From: Taenia hydatigena
Lineage: Eukaryota > Platyhelminthes > Cestoda > Cyclophyllidea > Taeniidae
DNA length: 64,000 nt
Assembly (NCBI GenBank): GCA_036345935.2
Contig: JADWOT020001326.1
Coordinates: 310,001 to 374,000 of the forward strand
Direction of reading: 5' to 3'
The notes beneath the pieces were generated by a model. It searched no databases. It saw only the letters and a list, made by a program, of their open reading frames with translations, and was not told the DNA's origin. Shown in pieces: positions 1 to 12,164 of the stretch. Within the stretch, counting starts at the first letter, position 1. Every line of letters starts with the position of its first letter. The translations under genes and the position numbers were made by a program.

Positions 1-2566
1 TTGGTTAGTTAAAAATAAGGTGAGACCCTGGAGAACTGGTTAGGCCAACTCGTTTTGCTATGCAGTCCATCGACCCGTCGCTGCGAAACTGAATACCGCT
101 GCCTCAGAATTCATTCACATTACTGAGTAATGGCGTCAAAATATCAGTTCCTTTTGTCTGATAGCGCCTGAAATCCACTTTAATTTTGAAGACAAGGCTT
201 AACTTGTCAGTCTGCACCGCATGATAGAATGCAATCTGTTAATGTGCGCTGACCATGTATTGCATACACGCAACACAGAGAGAATGCATTATTGCCATGG
301 ATGGTGTAAAAGTGTAACCTTGCATTTGTGAATTTAGTACGGCATTACCAGCCGCAATTTCGTGCCAGCAGACAGTGCACTGGTACACACCATCTTCGTG
401 TTGCTGCTTGTGGAATCCCACACCAAAGCGCCAGGAGCCAAAGCCATCGCCTAATTTTTAGGACGTTGATTTGGTCTAGTAGCCCACATTCTCACCATCA
501 CCATTAGCCCTCTCACCAGTCCTTGAACCCTTACTACCAATATCACTTGTAAGTAATTCTTATTCACCTACTTCCGTTTTGATAGTACTTTAGGCTGTAA
601 TTGTTAGAGCTGTCATGGAAGCAGGTCTGCATATTCTTGTTGTAGGCTATAATCTACAGCGTTGCAAATGCAGGGAAAACGATGGCAGTCTGTGCTAGGC
701 AGTTACGATGGGACATCAGAACTGTTGGTACCATACATTACCAGTCGGCAAATTACAAAAGAAATAAGCAGGCTTTTCTGCGATATTGCCGCACACAATG
801 ATCTTCTCGAGGTCACGCAGTGAGAATGCTGCTTGATCAAGCGCTACGGGAGACTTCAACCGATTCGCCGCCAAATCGTGGGGTGCTCGGACTTCTTTTG
901 GCCATCATTACGGCTCTATGTATCCCCTTTGCGCTCAGTGTTGTCTGCGTTTTGAGTTTTTGGGCACTGAAATCGGCCTTTTGAACGCAGCTCACCTTAA
1001 CAGGACGCAAAATGCACATGGTAGGCGTTCAATCTCTCCATCTCATTAATCACAATTTTCTAGTATCACACTAATTTACCTGTTAGATTAGGTTTTTTTG
1101 CTTTAGAAGTGTAAAAGAACATAGTGCATGTAAAGATCTAGCTCCTGAGCTTAGTAGTTAGTAAGTGCCCTAAGGCATGATGCATGTGATGAGGATTCGA
1201 TTACTCTATTGCTTACCATTCCATTTCATCCAAGCCTTGCTGCCACTCCTTATGTGGGACTAATTTGTCGACTTATTTTTCATTCAGTAAGCCTTTGTGC
1301 TTATTTGATAAGCAACTGGATCTAATTCACTTCCGTGAAATATTAGGGGCAAATTCTTTTCTTCCTGGACCCTTAGGACACTTCAGCGTGTGAGGCCGTC
1401 AGCTAGTAGACTAATACTTAATCAATGGATGAATCTCAAAATTTATGCTAAGCATTTATTTTGATCTGAATAAGGCATTCGTAATGAGAGGATACTTTCC
1501 GTGAAAGTTGGACCAATAGATACTTTGAATGCATGGTTGGATGGATGGTTGATTGCTGTACACTGCAGCAGTCAATCACGATATACTCCTTTTACGTCCA
1601 ACAGCAACTGACTTGAGCACTGAATCATCCAATAAACGCATGAATTAGAGGAATCCTTGCAAAGATAAATATAGGTAGGCTAGAAGCACCCATGTACCAT
1701 TGTTGAAGTAGTGATAAAATTACACTTTGTTTCACTAGACTGGACGTTATACCATTCATAGGACTAGTGGTGTTGGCAACTCTGATGCACCTGTTGGGAA
1801 AAGATGGCATTTGGCTTATATTTCTATCGTGATTCTTTTGCTTCTCGTGACCTCATGCATGTTCAGCATCATCAGCGCTTCATCAGTCCTGTATTAGGAC
1901 GTTCTACAGCCGGATATTTGGACAAACGCTGTAGTCAAGTGTATTGCTATCTGTGTGCACTAAGGTTCGAAGGAAAATCAGAGCTGCTAAGTGTAGAGGA
2001 TTGTTTTTCTCGAAAAATGTAATGCTTAGAACGAAAGCAAGGCAGATCGTTGCATTAGTTTCCATGCTAATTAGAGCTATCTAGCTGCAAACCAAGGAGA
2101 AACGCAACCCATGTAATCCGACAAACTAAAACAATGGACATTCGTAATTTGCTAGATTCATCAGCTTTATATTCATGCCCTAGAAATACTAGCCACTACT
2201 TTAGTATGCTTGACCAAATTAGTAAAAGTTACACGAAATGGGCTTTAAGAGGAAGTTTAGCGGGGCATTTCCTTTCCACTCAAGATGCATAAGCCTACTG
2301 TGCAATGATTTGGTTATGTGTTTACTTCACATCATGGATTCGATCATGTCTCCCAGCGGTAAGTTGAATGCGTATTTCCGTGTTGGCGACGCAATGATAC
2401 TCAGTTGACTCTCTCTCCCTCCGTTCTTTTGACAGGATCAAGGTTGAGTGTAGAAATAGACCAGTCACGACGCTAAAGTACGGCTGTCAGACACACGGCG
2501 CATACCCTGCCTGCACGGATGAGATATCAAGAAGCCTGCTACCAAATGTTCTTACTGTGGCGGCGT
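1..2566. other. No gene recognised
   Basis: Only short open frames of about 60-70 codons occur here, on both strands, with no recognisable domain and no convincing chain of splice sites linking them. I see no tRNA or rRNA signature. Treated as intergenic or intronic sequence. Confidence 0.5.
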
Positions 2567-2567
2567 G

Positions 2568-2646
2568 CATATATTTTTATATTATATATATATATGCATT
2601 TAATATACATATATTTATATTTATATATTTGTATATACATTTTATA
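2568..2646. repeat. AT-rich microsatellite / low-complexity tract
   Basis: About 80 bases made almost wholly of A and T, with alternating TA runs broken by single G or C bases. It is a degenerate simple repeat inside otherwise ordinary sequence and has no coding potential. Confidence 0.85.
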
Positions 2647-5600
2647 ATCCCGTTTATTCAGAGTTATATTGCTCTGGCACCAGATTAGTCAATGCCCTAC
2701 CAATGCAGCACAATTTGGCCGCAATATGATCGGTTGTAAGACAGACAAATATTTTCATTCCATTCCATAACTTAAGCAATCTATCATCTCTCTGAGGTTG
2801 AATGAATGGGTCTTTAAGTGAAATGAATCCTTACATACAAAACAGACAGACAAACAGATAAATGTGGCAAAGTAGACCTTAAGCAAGAGAATTCTTTGAT
2901 GTAACTATCGTCCAAATGTAATTACTGAGCTGTTTTGGACGTAATCGAAAGGACCGCATTTGTAGGTATCTCGCCTGCGCGTCTTTCGTTCACAAATCCA
3001 ATTTTATTCAAAAATTTGGCTGCACACTATTATTTCTGCTTGCATTACAAATAAGCGTCATCATTGGAACCACCAAGAGGGACCAGTCTTACTGCAAGGC
3101 AAAAGCCTTCACGTAACCACCGCACCTTCTATTATATTAAGTAGGCAAAAGCAGTCATGCGCTTTTCGATTTGGCTAATTGCAATGCCCTTGCAGATTAT
3201 GGGGATTCGCCAAATGTGTGCATTGCTGATGCGCACTATTTAGTCCATTGTATATGCCATCAGTTTGAAATATTGTGTGCCTTGCTCTTTCGATGATTTC
3301 ATCCATCTTAAACTGTCTTTCAAGAACAATGAGGCTGTGCTTGTCTAATTTTGCATGTTAAAATAAAGCCGCAGCCGTAGTTAATAGAACCATTCTTGCC
3401 AGCGAATTGGATGCAGCTGACATTGGTGTGGAGGCAATGAAGTGCTAAATTAAAATCAAATTATTCCTTGTTCCTCTAACCTTGATCCAAAATAGGCTCA
3501 GCCTTTGAATTGCCTGCAGAATTAACGACCAACTGACCAAATGCTCATCCGTCTGATTCAAGTTTGACTTAAAATTTAGTTTTGGGATACGAAGGTACTT
3601 GATTTTAGTTACCTTTAGTCCACGTATCTTAGGTCAGTATGCCCCCACCCAAAAGTTCTAACACAGTGCCTCGTAGCTTACTTCTTACTGCTGCAATTCG
3701 TCGTCATTAGGTGGTTGATGCATGAGTCTGTATGCTAGCGATATTTATCATCATTTTGTTCATTGGGTGCTGTCCATGCTGAGCTGACTACTACAGTGAT
3801 CAATAACCAGCTACCCAGCTGTGCCTTCGGCAGACATCCATGTTTGTCAACGCGTGCGAGCTTAATAGTGGGGCGGGATGAGGTTGCTTGGCTGTAATTT
3901 GACTGCAAAAATGGGAATCGTTCAGTTCCACAAGCCAACAATCTAGATTATTTTAGTTGGCCTTGACTTGATAGTGATTGCTAGTGTATTTCAGTTTGGT
4001 CATGAATACTGAACGGCGGCTTTAGTTCCAAAGCGATGGAGTGTGTTTGCAGATTAGCCATGCAAATGTTCTTCCAGTAATGAGGTCAGAGTAGTAGCGC
4101 TGCTAGATATCGCTGATGTCTTGCTGTGCCGTAATAAGGCACCGCATTCTCATTTAAGTCTGTCTCTTATTGATGGCGTGTCTTATTTTGGACAATTGCA
4201 GTCTTATTTCCTTGGCATCATAATTTGACAGTCATCACTACAATTGTGGTTAAAGGTCATTGGAAGAGATGAGAACAGAATAGATGATAGAAGGAACCAT
4301 AAATGAAATGCAGGAGGGAAAAATTCGACAGATAGAATGCGCAATCAGAAATAAAAAGGAGGTGGTAATAGGCCTGGCAATGAAGATTAGCTATGTGAAT
4401 TAAGTGATTGTTGCACACAAAAGTTGGAACCTTTTGCAATGGATTAATGCACTAATTTCTGCAAAGCATCTAGGTCGTGATGAACTTGCTAAAATTGTGG
4501 CTAGTAAAGTCATGTTATGTGAGACATTCATCTCTATACCGTGGCTTGCTAGAGAATTCGCTTACTTTAGTGCAGTTAGGGTGTTCAACACTGTTGGATT
4601 GAAAATTAGCAGGCAAGTAAAGCCGTGACAACCACTAAGACTTGCTGGCTTATCTCTTCCTGCACGCTAAAGAAGTGGACCATGAACCGTAGAAATGGAT
4701 TTTATAATCCTAGTCGTCCATTCTTTTTACGACAATCCAACAATCGTCTCAGAACGGCGCTATGCTCTCAAATATCTCCAATGGTGACAAGTGCATTACC
4801 TTGATATCAGGTGTTGGAATGGAAAGCTGCATTACAGAGTCCAAACGGCATAACATTAAAGCTGACATTTCTCTAACCTCACCTGCCATTTTGCCTTGCA
4901 AACATCCTAAATTAATTTTGAAGCAAAAACCAATTTGACCCATGCAGGGTCAAATTGGGGTCAATTCCAACAAAACGTACTACTCTAGTGCCAAGGCTCA
5001 CGTTATGTTGGAGAATATGACACAAAAAAATCTCCTAACGATCAGTGCTGCAATCAGTTTTGCCAAATGACAAAGTTTAATAGTTAGTACTTTAAAAAAA
5101 ACAGCCTAAGCTTAAAAGAATCTCCAATTCATGCACATCCCTTTCATTGTCTTTAGTAGTGTGGCCACTAATTGTATATTGAGCATCGCCTAAATAATTA
5201 TAGGTAGACAGAAGAAAATCAAGCGCATTGTCCCCCTCATTGCTCAGGCGAATACTATGAAATGAAAACAGTTGCATCTTGATCTGATTCGTTGACGATG
5301 TTAACCAGCAAACTATAAATGAAAAGAGATCTTTTAAAATTGGCAATGTTTTAGCCCCCTTTTTTATTAAGACGCCTACCATTTATACTAGAATTTGCAA
5401 ACGACAGAACTCCTGTATTTTCTTTTGTAAATACACTAAGCAAATGTCTTTCGAGCAATTCTGTAGTCCTCAAGCTCTATCTGCCTATCAGCAAATCACA
5501 TTCTGTCCGCGTATTTTAGCATGTTGCGTCTTTGGGAAGCATCGATACGGTACAATGGTTCAGTGAGACTACACTTGATAGGTGAGCGAGGGTAACCACT

Positions 5601-6097
5601 CATGTAACAGTCAGTTAGAGCGTTCGACTTCCGTCTATTAGAAAGTAAGCAAACGTCTGTTGAAGTTGTGTGAAAACGCTTCACGTTGAGCATGGTTACA
5701 AAGCTAGCAGAGAGAGGTGATAAAATCGCATAGTTGAAACAAAACTGGGGGGGATATCGCGAATCTTTCCCCTTGGATAAGGTTCTAGAATCATATCGAA
5801 GACCTCTTTTTCAGGTTCAACTTCATAAGCGACCGGCAAAGCCGTCTCGATTGTACCCCTTTCATGTGATTTATATTCGCCCCTGCAAATGATTCCGTAT
5901 CCTTAATCAAATGCAACACAAGGTATTAACACGTGTTTAAACAAATTCATGCAAATCACATGCCATTGATGCGATTCTGATCGAATCATTTGTCTTATAA
6001 TACTATATATGCCTTAGGATTTGCAAAGTTAAATAGATAAATCAAAGCAAGACTCAAGCCACGTATCAGCAGCCCACAAAGTAGTAACCATGTCTAT
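2647..6097. other. No gene recognised
   Basis: Short open frames only. A 96-codon minus-strand frame at 5092-5382 is the longest and shows no known motif. Nothing links these frames into a gene, and no RNA gene or mobile element was recognised. Confidence 0.5.
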
Positions 6098-7260
6098 TTA
6101 GTTGGTTCTGGCAGCTTGTATGATTAGCGCGTAACCTTCCCTGTCGTACTGCTTAAGGTTTGCTTTTTAGGATACAATAATTTTTAATATGTTCACATCA
6201 TCCGACTCAATCGCTGAGAAAATGACTGCTGAGTTGGTGGCATCAGTGTGATTGACGTCTGTTCTATGGTTGAGCAGGCATTGCACCAACTTGCGTGACC
6301 CGATGATGCAGTCCAATGGAGTACAGTGTTTAAATTATCAATCAGATCTGCCCTCTTAGACTCACGCTCTAAGAGCAGCTCCACCGTCTCTAAGTTGCCT
6401 TGCAAGGCGAATTAAAATTGTGAGAAATAATGGATTCAAAGGAAAGAGAAAGAACCGATGTAGGAATGCAAAGCACATAAATTCAGCGGCCTCGATGGAT
6501 AGGTGAAAGTCAATTCATTTTGTACATACAGCAAAATTGTCTCACCAATTTGCATGCGAGTGTCAGAGCGGATTCTTTGTATTCGTTTAGTTGAGAAGTT
6601 AGTGCGGCTCCTCTGCCGAGCAGGTGACGAACAATCCCAGCATGACCCGGCATGGCGGTAAACATCAGCTGAGTGCGTTTTCTTCCATTTACCGCTTCTA
6701 CAGAAGTGTTGTTATTTAAAAAAGCATCACACAATGCCAATCTTCTCCAGCAGATGCATAATGAAGCGGGGTGTTGCCCTCCCTATCGGTTTTGTTAACT
6801 GATGCTTTGTGTTCCAAAGGAGCACGCATCGCTTCACAGCACCCATTTTTGACAGCTACCATGAGTGGCGTATTCCCTCCATTTATTTTAAACACGTTTG
6901 GGCTGGCCTGAAAAATACCGGTGATCGTATAAGGACTGTGACACTGTTGTGACGGAATTTTACACCCAAGAGCAATTAAGGAAAGGAAAGCAAAGTCATG
7001 AGCTTTTAGCGCATCTTCCAAAGAATAGTCATCACATACGCGAAATTATCGCTACCACAACATGAAATCTTGGGGAGTCGAAATTGAAAATATAGCGCTC
7101 TAGGCTACTATTTGTTTTAGTAGGCAAGCCGTTGAATCGAAATGAACAAATTATGCAGCATACACCTGATTGAAGCAGTCGGCGAATAGCATCCTCATTA
7201 CTGTCGTAAGGGGCCCTTAACAACGCCATCCCTTCTAACTCCACATTATTTGCAGGTGCT
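6098..7260 (-). pseudogene. Ankyrin-repeat gene remnant, ANKHD1/MASK-like
   Basis: On the minus strand this stretch encodes a run of ankyrin repeats, a protein-binding solenoid. The order and wording follow the first ankyrin block of the ANKHD1/MASK family: an N-terminal helix ending RRLLQSG (exon about 7260-7166), then GGNTPLMVAV and GNTPLHYAS (exon from about 7014), then GHAGIVRHLLGRGA and the tell-tale NEYKESALTLAC up to a GTGAGA donor near 6554, then GNLETVELLLE, CLLNHRTDVN and DREGYALIIQAAR (exon from about 6405). The reading frame is broken three times: a one-base loss near 6740 after HYASAGE, another near 6295 after SSGHA, and an in-frame TAA at 6169-6167 between ILKIIVS and KANLKQYDREGY. 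The frame finally ends at 6100-6098. No KH domain or second ankyrin block is present. It is most simply a pseudogene or diverged partial copy. A real gene with consensus errors is the alternative. Confidence 0.66.
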
Positions 7261-10200
7261 CTACTTGTGTTTTCATGATTTTTCCAAAAAAATTATGCTA
7301 TTGTTAAATGTATAGGAAAATGTCAAACTAATTATTTGTAAGGTTGATTTTTAAGTGTCCGAATTGCACATGGTGTTACGAATCCCTTGGAATGCTCCTA
7401 CGTCATCAGAGAGGTGAGAAAACTTACAAATTCACCATTATCTTTTCCATTCAGTCAGTATGCTTGCTAAAATTAATACGAGTGCATTCTTTTAAACCTC
7501 AAAATTAGCTTAGGAACACAACGTGTGCTTCTGTTGTCGAACTCACTTTGAAGACTGATTTGCTCATCCGCCATTTCATCGATTCGCATATTTGTGAGTT
7601 AGAGTCCATTGACCTTTAGCGCCTTAGCTATAGCACTAGCAGTTCATGCCAACTCCTTCCAAAATTGTTTTGCTTTGCCACACTGCATTTATGCCTTCAC
7701 TGCATGGAATGCTACCTAGAATTTATGACGCCAGAGGCTTTGGGTGAACACATGCGTTCACATCATTTCTGTAGGTATTGCTTTATTTATCAGGCCTAGT
7801 TTGCGATAATTGTATACTGAAACGCCTTGACCTCTTCTACTTTGCAGGTGTTTGGCTCGCAATGCTTGCTTAGAACGCAAGTTGATGCTATTATATTACC
7901 AAATTTGTGAGTTCTCGTGAGTCTTTCGCTTGTGTTTTTACATGGAACTGGTGGCTTAGTAAGCAAGAACATTCACTGATGAAGGCTATTAGTGTTCTGT
8001 AAAATGATTTTGCGGTAGGTCTTACATAAGCAGATTCACCTGTGCAACACCAGTTAGGCCTTGCCTGGCTGACAATTTAGGGCAAACAATTCATCACGCA
8101 ACGTCAAATCTCATTGGTATCTTAAGCAGGAATAGACAGTGACACGGTGGCATCATGTGATCAAAAGTCGAGTGTACTTATAGATGCCACTAGTTTTTAA
8201 TGCACTGCACACCTAAATGCGAACATGACAATATGCACACTCCTTTTTCTATGTTTCAGTGCGATTTAGGAAGCTGCCTTAGTACTCATCTGTGAGCTTT
8301 GTTAGCAGACTTACGCTCAATAAAGAAATGGGAACCTCAACTTTAATGCTATCACTTTGTTCTGGTTGGTGCTATACGTGGGATGGATTTTTGATAAAAT
8401 GCTATTGGACCGAGGTAAAGATACCAAAACATGTGGTGCTGAGAATAAAGAACATAGAGCATGTGCAAAACGATATGTTTTTGGGACAAGGATGGTATGC
8501 TAAACGCTTTTTTGTCAGAGGCTGGACTGAGCTTCCCATTGCCAAACGCACAAGCTAATTCTTAGATTTTCACTTGAACGCAGCATGTTCGCTTGCAGAA
8601 TTTTGCGACAAAAATTAAAATAGTTTTTTAAATGCTCGCATTGGGGCTGTATCTAACAATCACTACGTAAGCAAAGGTAAGCGCTACGTCATTTGCGGGC
8701 AATTTTACACATTTTTTGGTCTCAAAGGCACTTATCGCACCATTCCGCTGTGAAAGTTGCTCCGAATGAGGAAGGAAAGGAAGACAAACTGAAAGGGTAG
8801 TAGTAAGGCAGACATACTAGACGTGGTTGCTGCTTTTGAATAAAGTAGACACAGAAAGAAATGTCTTTTTCACAATTTTCTAATATATAGCGGCGAGAGT
8901 GCCAATGTATCCATGAATAAGAAAAGGTCATCTTGGCTTTTCTGTAATGAAGTTGGCCTCAGAAAACAGAAGGGTGCTCATCCAGCACTACTCCATTGCA
9001 CACGCGACGAAGTGAGTTCTCATAAATGTGTGCTTTACTAAGCGAATTCCTTGACCAGAATTAACTCACTGAGTGGGATTCGAAATGAAGTTTCCTGTGT
9101 AAAAGGATGATAACTCGGCTGCTAGTCTTGTTCACAGAGTAACTTGCAAGCTAGTCAACTATGTTAGCGCCAAATTTTTGATGCATTTTTTAGGCTTATA
9201 AATATAAATTCACCTTGTTGGTCTCTTTTAACTAACCCTGCTACTATTCTAGCCCTGATTTGACTTGGTTCACGGCGCTTTTATAAACCAGATATGAAGA
9301 GGCCCTAACCAAGAAATCCACTGGCAGGACTGCTTGTCGTCAATTTTGACACGAAGCTTGTTAAAGGAGTGCTGCATATGGGGAAAAGAGAGAAAAAGGA
9401 TGTGTCTGGGGAATGAATGCGCGTGCTAAATGGAAGCTGACCGGGACTTTTAGACTGACTTTCTTCCAGGTTTTTATGCAAAATGATTAATATTGACTCG
9501 CTAATTTGCTCAAAACTGTGAAACGCCGTAAGACGATTATTAATGCGTTGCCACTGGTTTCAAGCAATTTGCATAAGTATATGTGAGTAGAGTGAGAAGT
9601 TGTGGCTCTACAAAAATATACAAATGCAAAAACAAAGAAACGGATAAAAAAGAAATGAATAATTCTTGTCGATACCGATTGGGTGATGTGAATTGTGCAT
9701 CAGCCACTTAGGTTGGGGCCATTTTATTCTTTCTTGATCAATGGCGTGGAAATCCTTCATTCGCTGCGCCAATGAAAGGCTTGTAGTACTCTTGATGTAA
9801 TCTAAGACAGCTACAGGTCAAAACGCTGGATTACTATCGCCAGAGCTAATGTTCAATTGGTGATGTGGCACTGTTGGCTCATTTAATATTGCTTCAAGGG
9901 GTCTATGCCCTGCTTTACCGTTTGGAAGTGAAAACAAGAGAAGGAGAAAAAGCGACTTGAGACCATCATTAAACCAGTTGAGCAGCATGAGTTTAATTTC
10001 TAATGTGTAAGATAGTGATCTCTATTCTCTGGCCCATCAATGGCTCGCACCCCCCTCAACTTTGAAGGCAAGTGGCTTTTGATGTTACGGGCCTTAAATA
10101 CTTTAAACGCTACAGTTTTACTTCCGAAAGGAAGCGACAGGTCTGAATCCACATTTCGGTTAGCACCATGTCTTAGTTAGGCATGGTAACGTTTAACGTC

Positions 10201-10721
10201 TGACAGCCGATGACACGCAACGTAGACCTCGCACTTCTGCTAATCGCAGACGGAGCTAAAGGGCTTTCTCGCACATCCACTAGAGAAAAGGCATTCTAAG
10301 GATAAGGTAAAGGCCTCCATGTACGTTTAACTCAATCTCTTTGCTCTCCTCAATGCGTAGATGTTGTGCATCCTACTAGATTACATCGAGCAATGCTAGT
10401 TGAAGTGATGTCCCTGCTATCAACCGCAGGCTTACGATTGCGTTGATTTTGGCGTTCGTTGGAGCGCTGATGTCAACACTGTAGTGAAAAGTGCACTACT
10501 TATGCAAGCCGATGAAAACGTCTAAGAGTCCTGGTCAGAAAATGCCCCTTCATTACCTATTCCCCACACACCTGCTTAATATAATGCTTCATCAAGTGGA
10601 TACAGTTCATACCACAAAGTACCAGAGGAACTTCAAATAAGCAACACAATACAATCAGGTAGAAATATGTGAAACCGATTCGCAAAATTCCATTGCTTAG
10701 AAGATGATAATGCTCACACTG
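7261..10721. other. No gene recognised
   Basis: Sequence between the ankyrin remnant and the guanylate cyclase. An 88-codon plus-strand frame at 8292-8558 and a 69-codon minus-strand frame at 8722-8931 are present but match nothing I know. No polyadenylation signal for the cyclase gene was found in the first 200 bases beyond its stop. Confidence 0.45.
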
Positions 10722-12164
10722 TTAATGGAGGAGGCCGAGGTAAAGGCTTGTGAAAGTTGTCACTGCTAGTGAGCCAATAAGCTGTCGTTTCCACACCATC
10801 CCTAAATTCCTCTGAGCCGCGATGTTCAACATGGTAGCCTCCGAGACATCCGATTTCCTTTTATCTCCTCGCTGATGTGTATTCTAATGGCTAAAATAGG
10901 TACTTTTTACGATAGGGAGGCAGTGATAGGAAAGCAGGTCAAGGAGAATTCCACTAACCTATTTTAGTCGACTCCATTTTTAGTGCTTGATTAACGGTAT
11001 TGCCAAAGAGGCAATAACGAGGCATTGTAAGTTCCATGACACCGGCAACACAAAGCCCTACAAAAGGACAAAGTGCCTTTCCTCAATGCCATGCAACAAG
11101 ACGCATAGTTTGTAGTTCCAATGGATAGGTGATTTTTAAATCATTCTGTATACCAGTAGGCTAGAGCTTTAAAATGGCTTATAGATCTTGGCACTTTGCT
11201 ACCTGATTTATAACGGCACAACTGATACATGCGTTTCTATGAGAATGCATTAGCCCGTGTCACGTAAGGACAGCAGCACGAAGCCAGCGTAGGGACATCA
11301 GATTTATGGTCTAAATGCAGCTTAAAATTCCGGCCTCATCATACCCTTTGGCCGAAGACATTGCTTAAGTGACGTTGACATTCATTAAAACAAGTTGATG
11401 CGCACTTTTTGCGCACGGATTAGAAAGGGGGCAAAATCAGATGCACATCCAAATAACCGCCATGCAGACCGATGCGCAGCCTGAAGGGGACCTGCGGTGA
11501 GTGCTTGATGGTGAAGGTGCCACATACACTAAGCAGGTGGAGGGCCATCGTGGCGACCTCAGCTACATGGCGTCGTCCATTACGGACTGCCAATCCCGAA
11601 GTCACCATGTAGGCGTCTCCTATCGACACCACCAACAATTGGCAGATTAAGCGTTAAGTAACTAGCACTTGGGATACTTCGGTTCGGTCTGTGCTCGTGC
11701 TTAAGCGAGAGAGACGCAGGTGTTGGTTAGACTAATGAGCAAAGAGACATAGCGTAAGACCCCGTCACCTCGACCAACTATTTGCTCCACATGCTGGAAT
11801 GCCATCCTATTTGGACAAAATAAACGGCTGGTTCACAGCTCGCATTTCTTTAACCTCAGTGAGATCCTACTTACTTAGCGAAACGTGATTTGGACAACGC
11901 CATCAAGGCAAGTAAGTGAAGCAAGACATTTGTTTTCTTTATCAAATGCGATGGTTTGGGATCAAACTTGTGCCCATGAGTGGACTCAGGCGTCTCAAAT
12001 CAAACCCACCTTGTAGACGTCGTAGTGTGCAATCAACAACCTGCAGTGATGTGGACATCGCTGAAATAGTTGCAAAGCCAACGATGTCGCTAATGTAGAT
12101 CGACACCTCATCGTAGGTCTCAGGCGCCACTGCAACTCCCGCCTATAACGCTTCCGCCACAACT
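10722..12164 (-). pseudogene. Guanylate cyclase catalytic domain, disrupted
   Basis: The catalytic exons are recognisable but damaged. Exon 12164-12010 reads VVAEAL, then TAG at 12145-12143, then [20 protein letters not shown] and [16 protein letters not shown]. About 12 codons (the LLNDLYT-type helix) are then missing, and the frame shifts into IAHYDVYK before a GTGGGT donor. Exon 11632-11458 reads [20 protein letters not shown] and LRIGLHGG, but its 5' edge shows TTG where the acceptor AG should be. Exon 11057-10959 reads [20 protein letters not shown] and then NQALKMES, with FGN for the usual FGD and K for the catalytic-site R. The last exon (from about 10867 or 10864) holds [15 protein letters not shown] and stops at TAA 10724-10722. 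The metal-binding aspartates (SDIVGF and GDAYM) are kept. Without repair this cannot give a standard cyclase. Confidence 0.75.
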
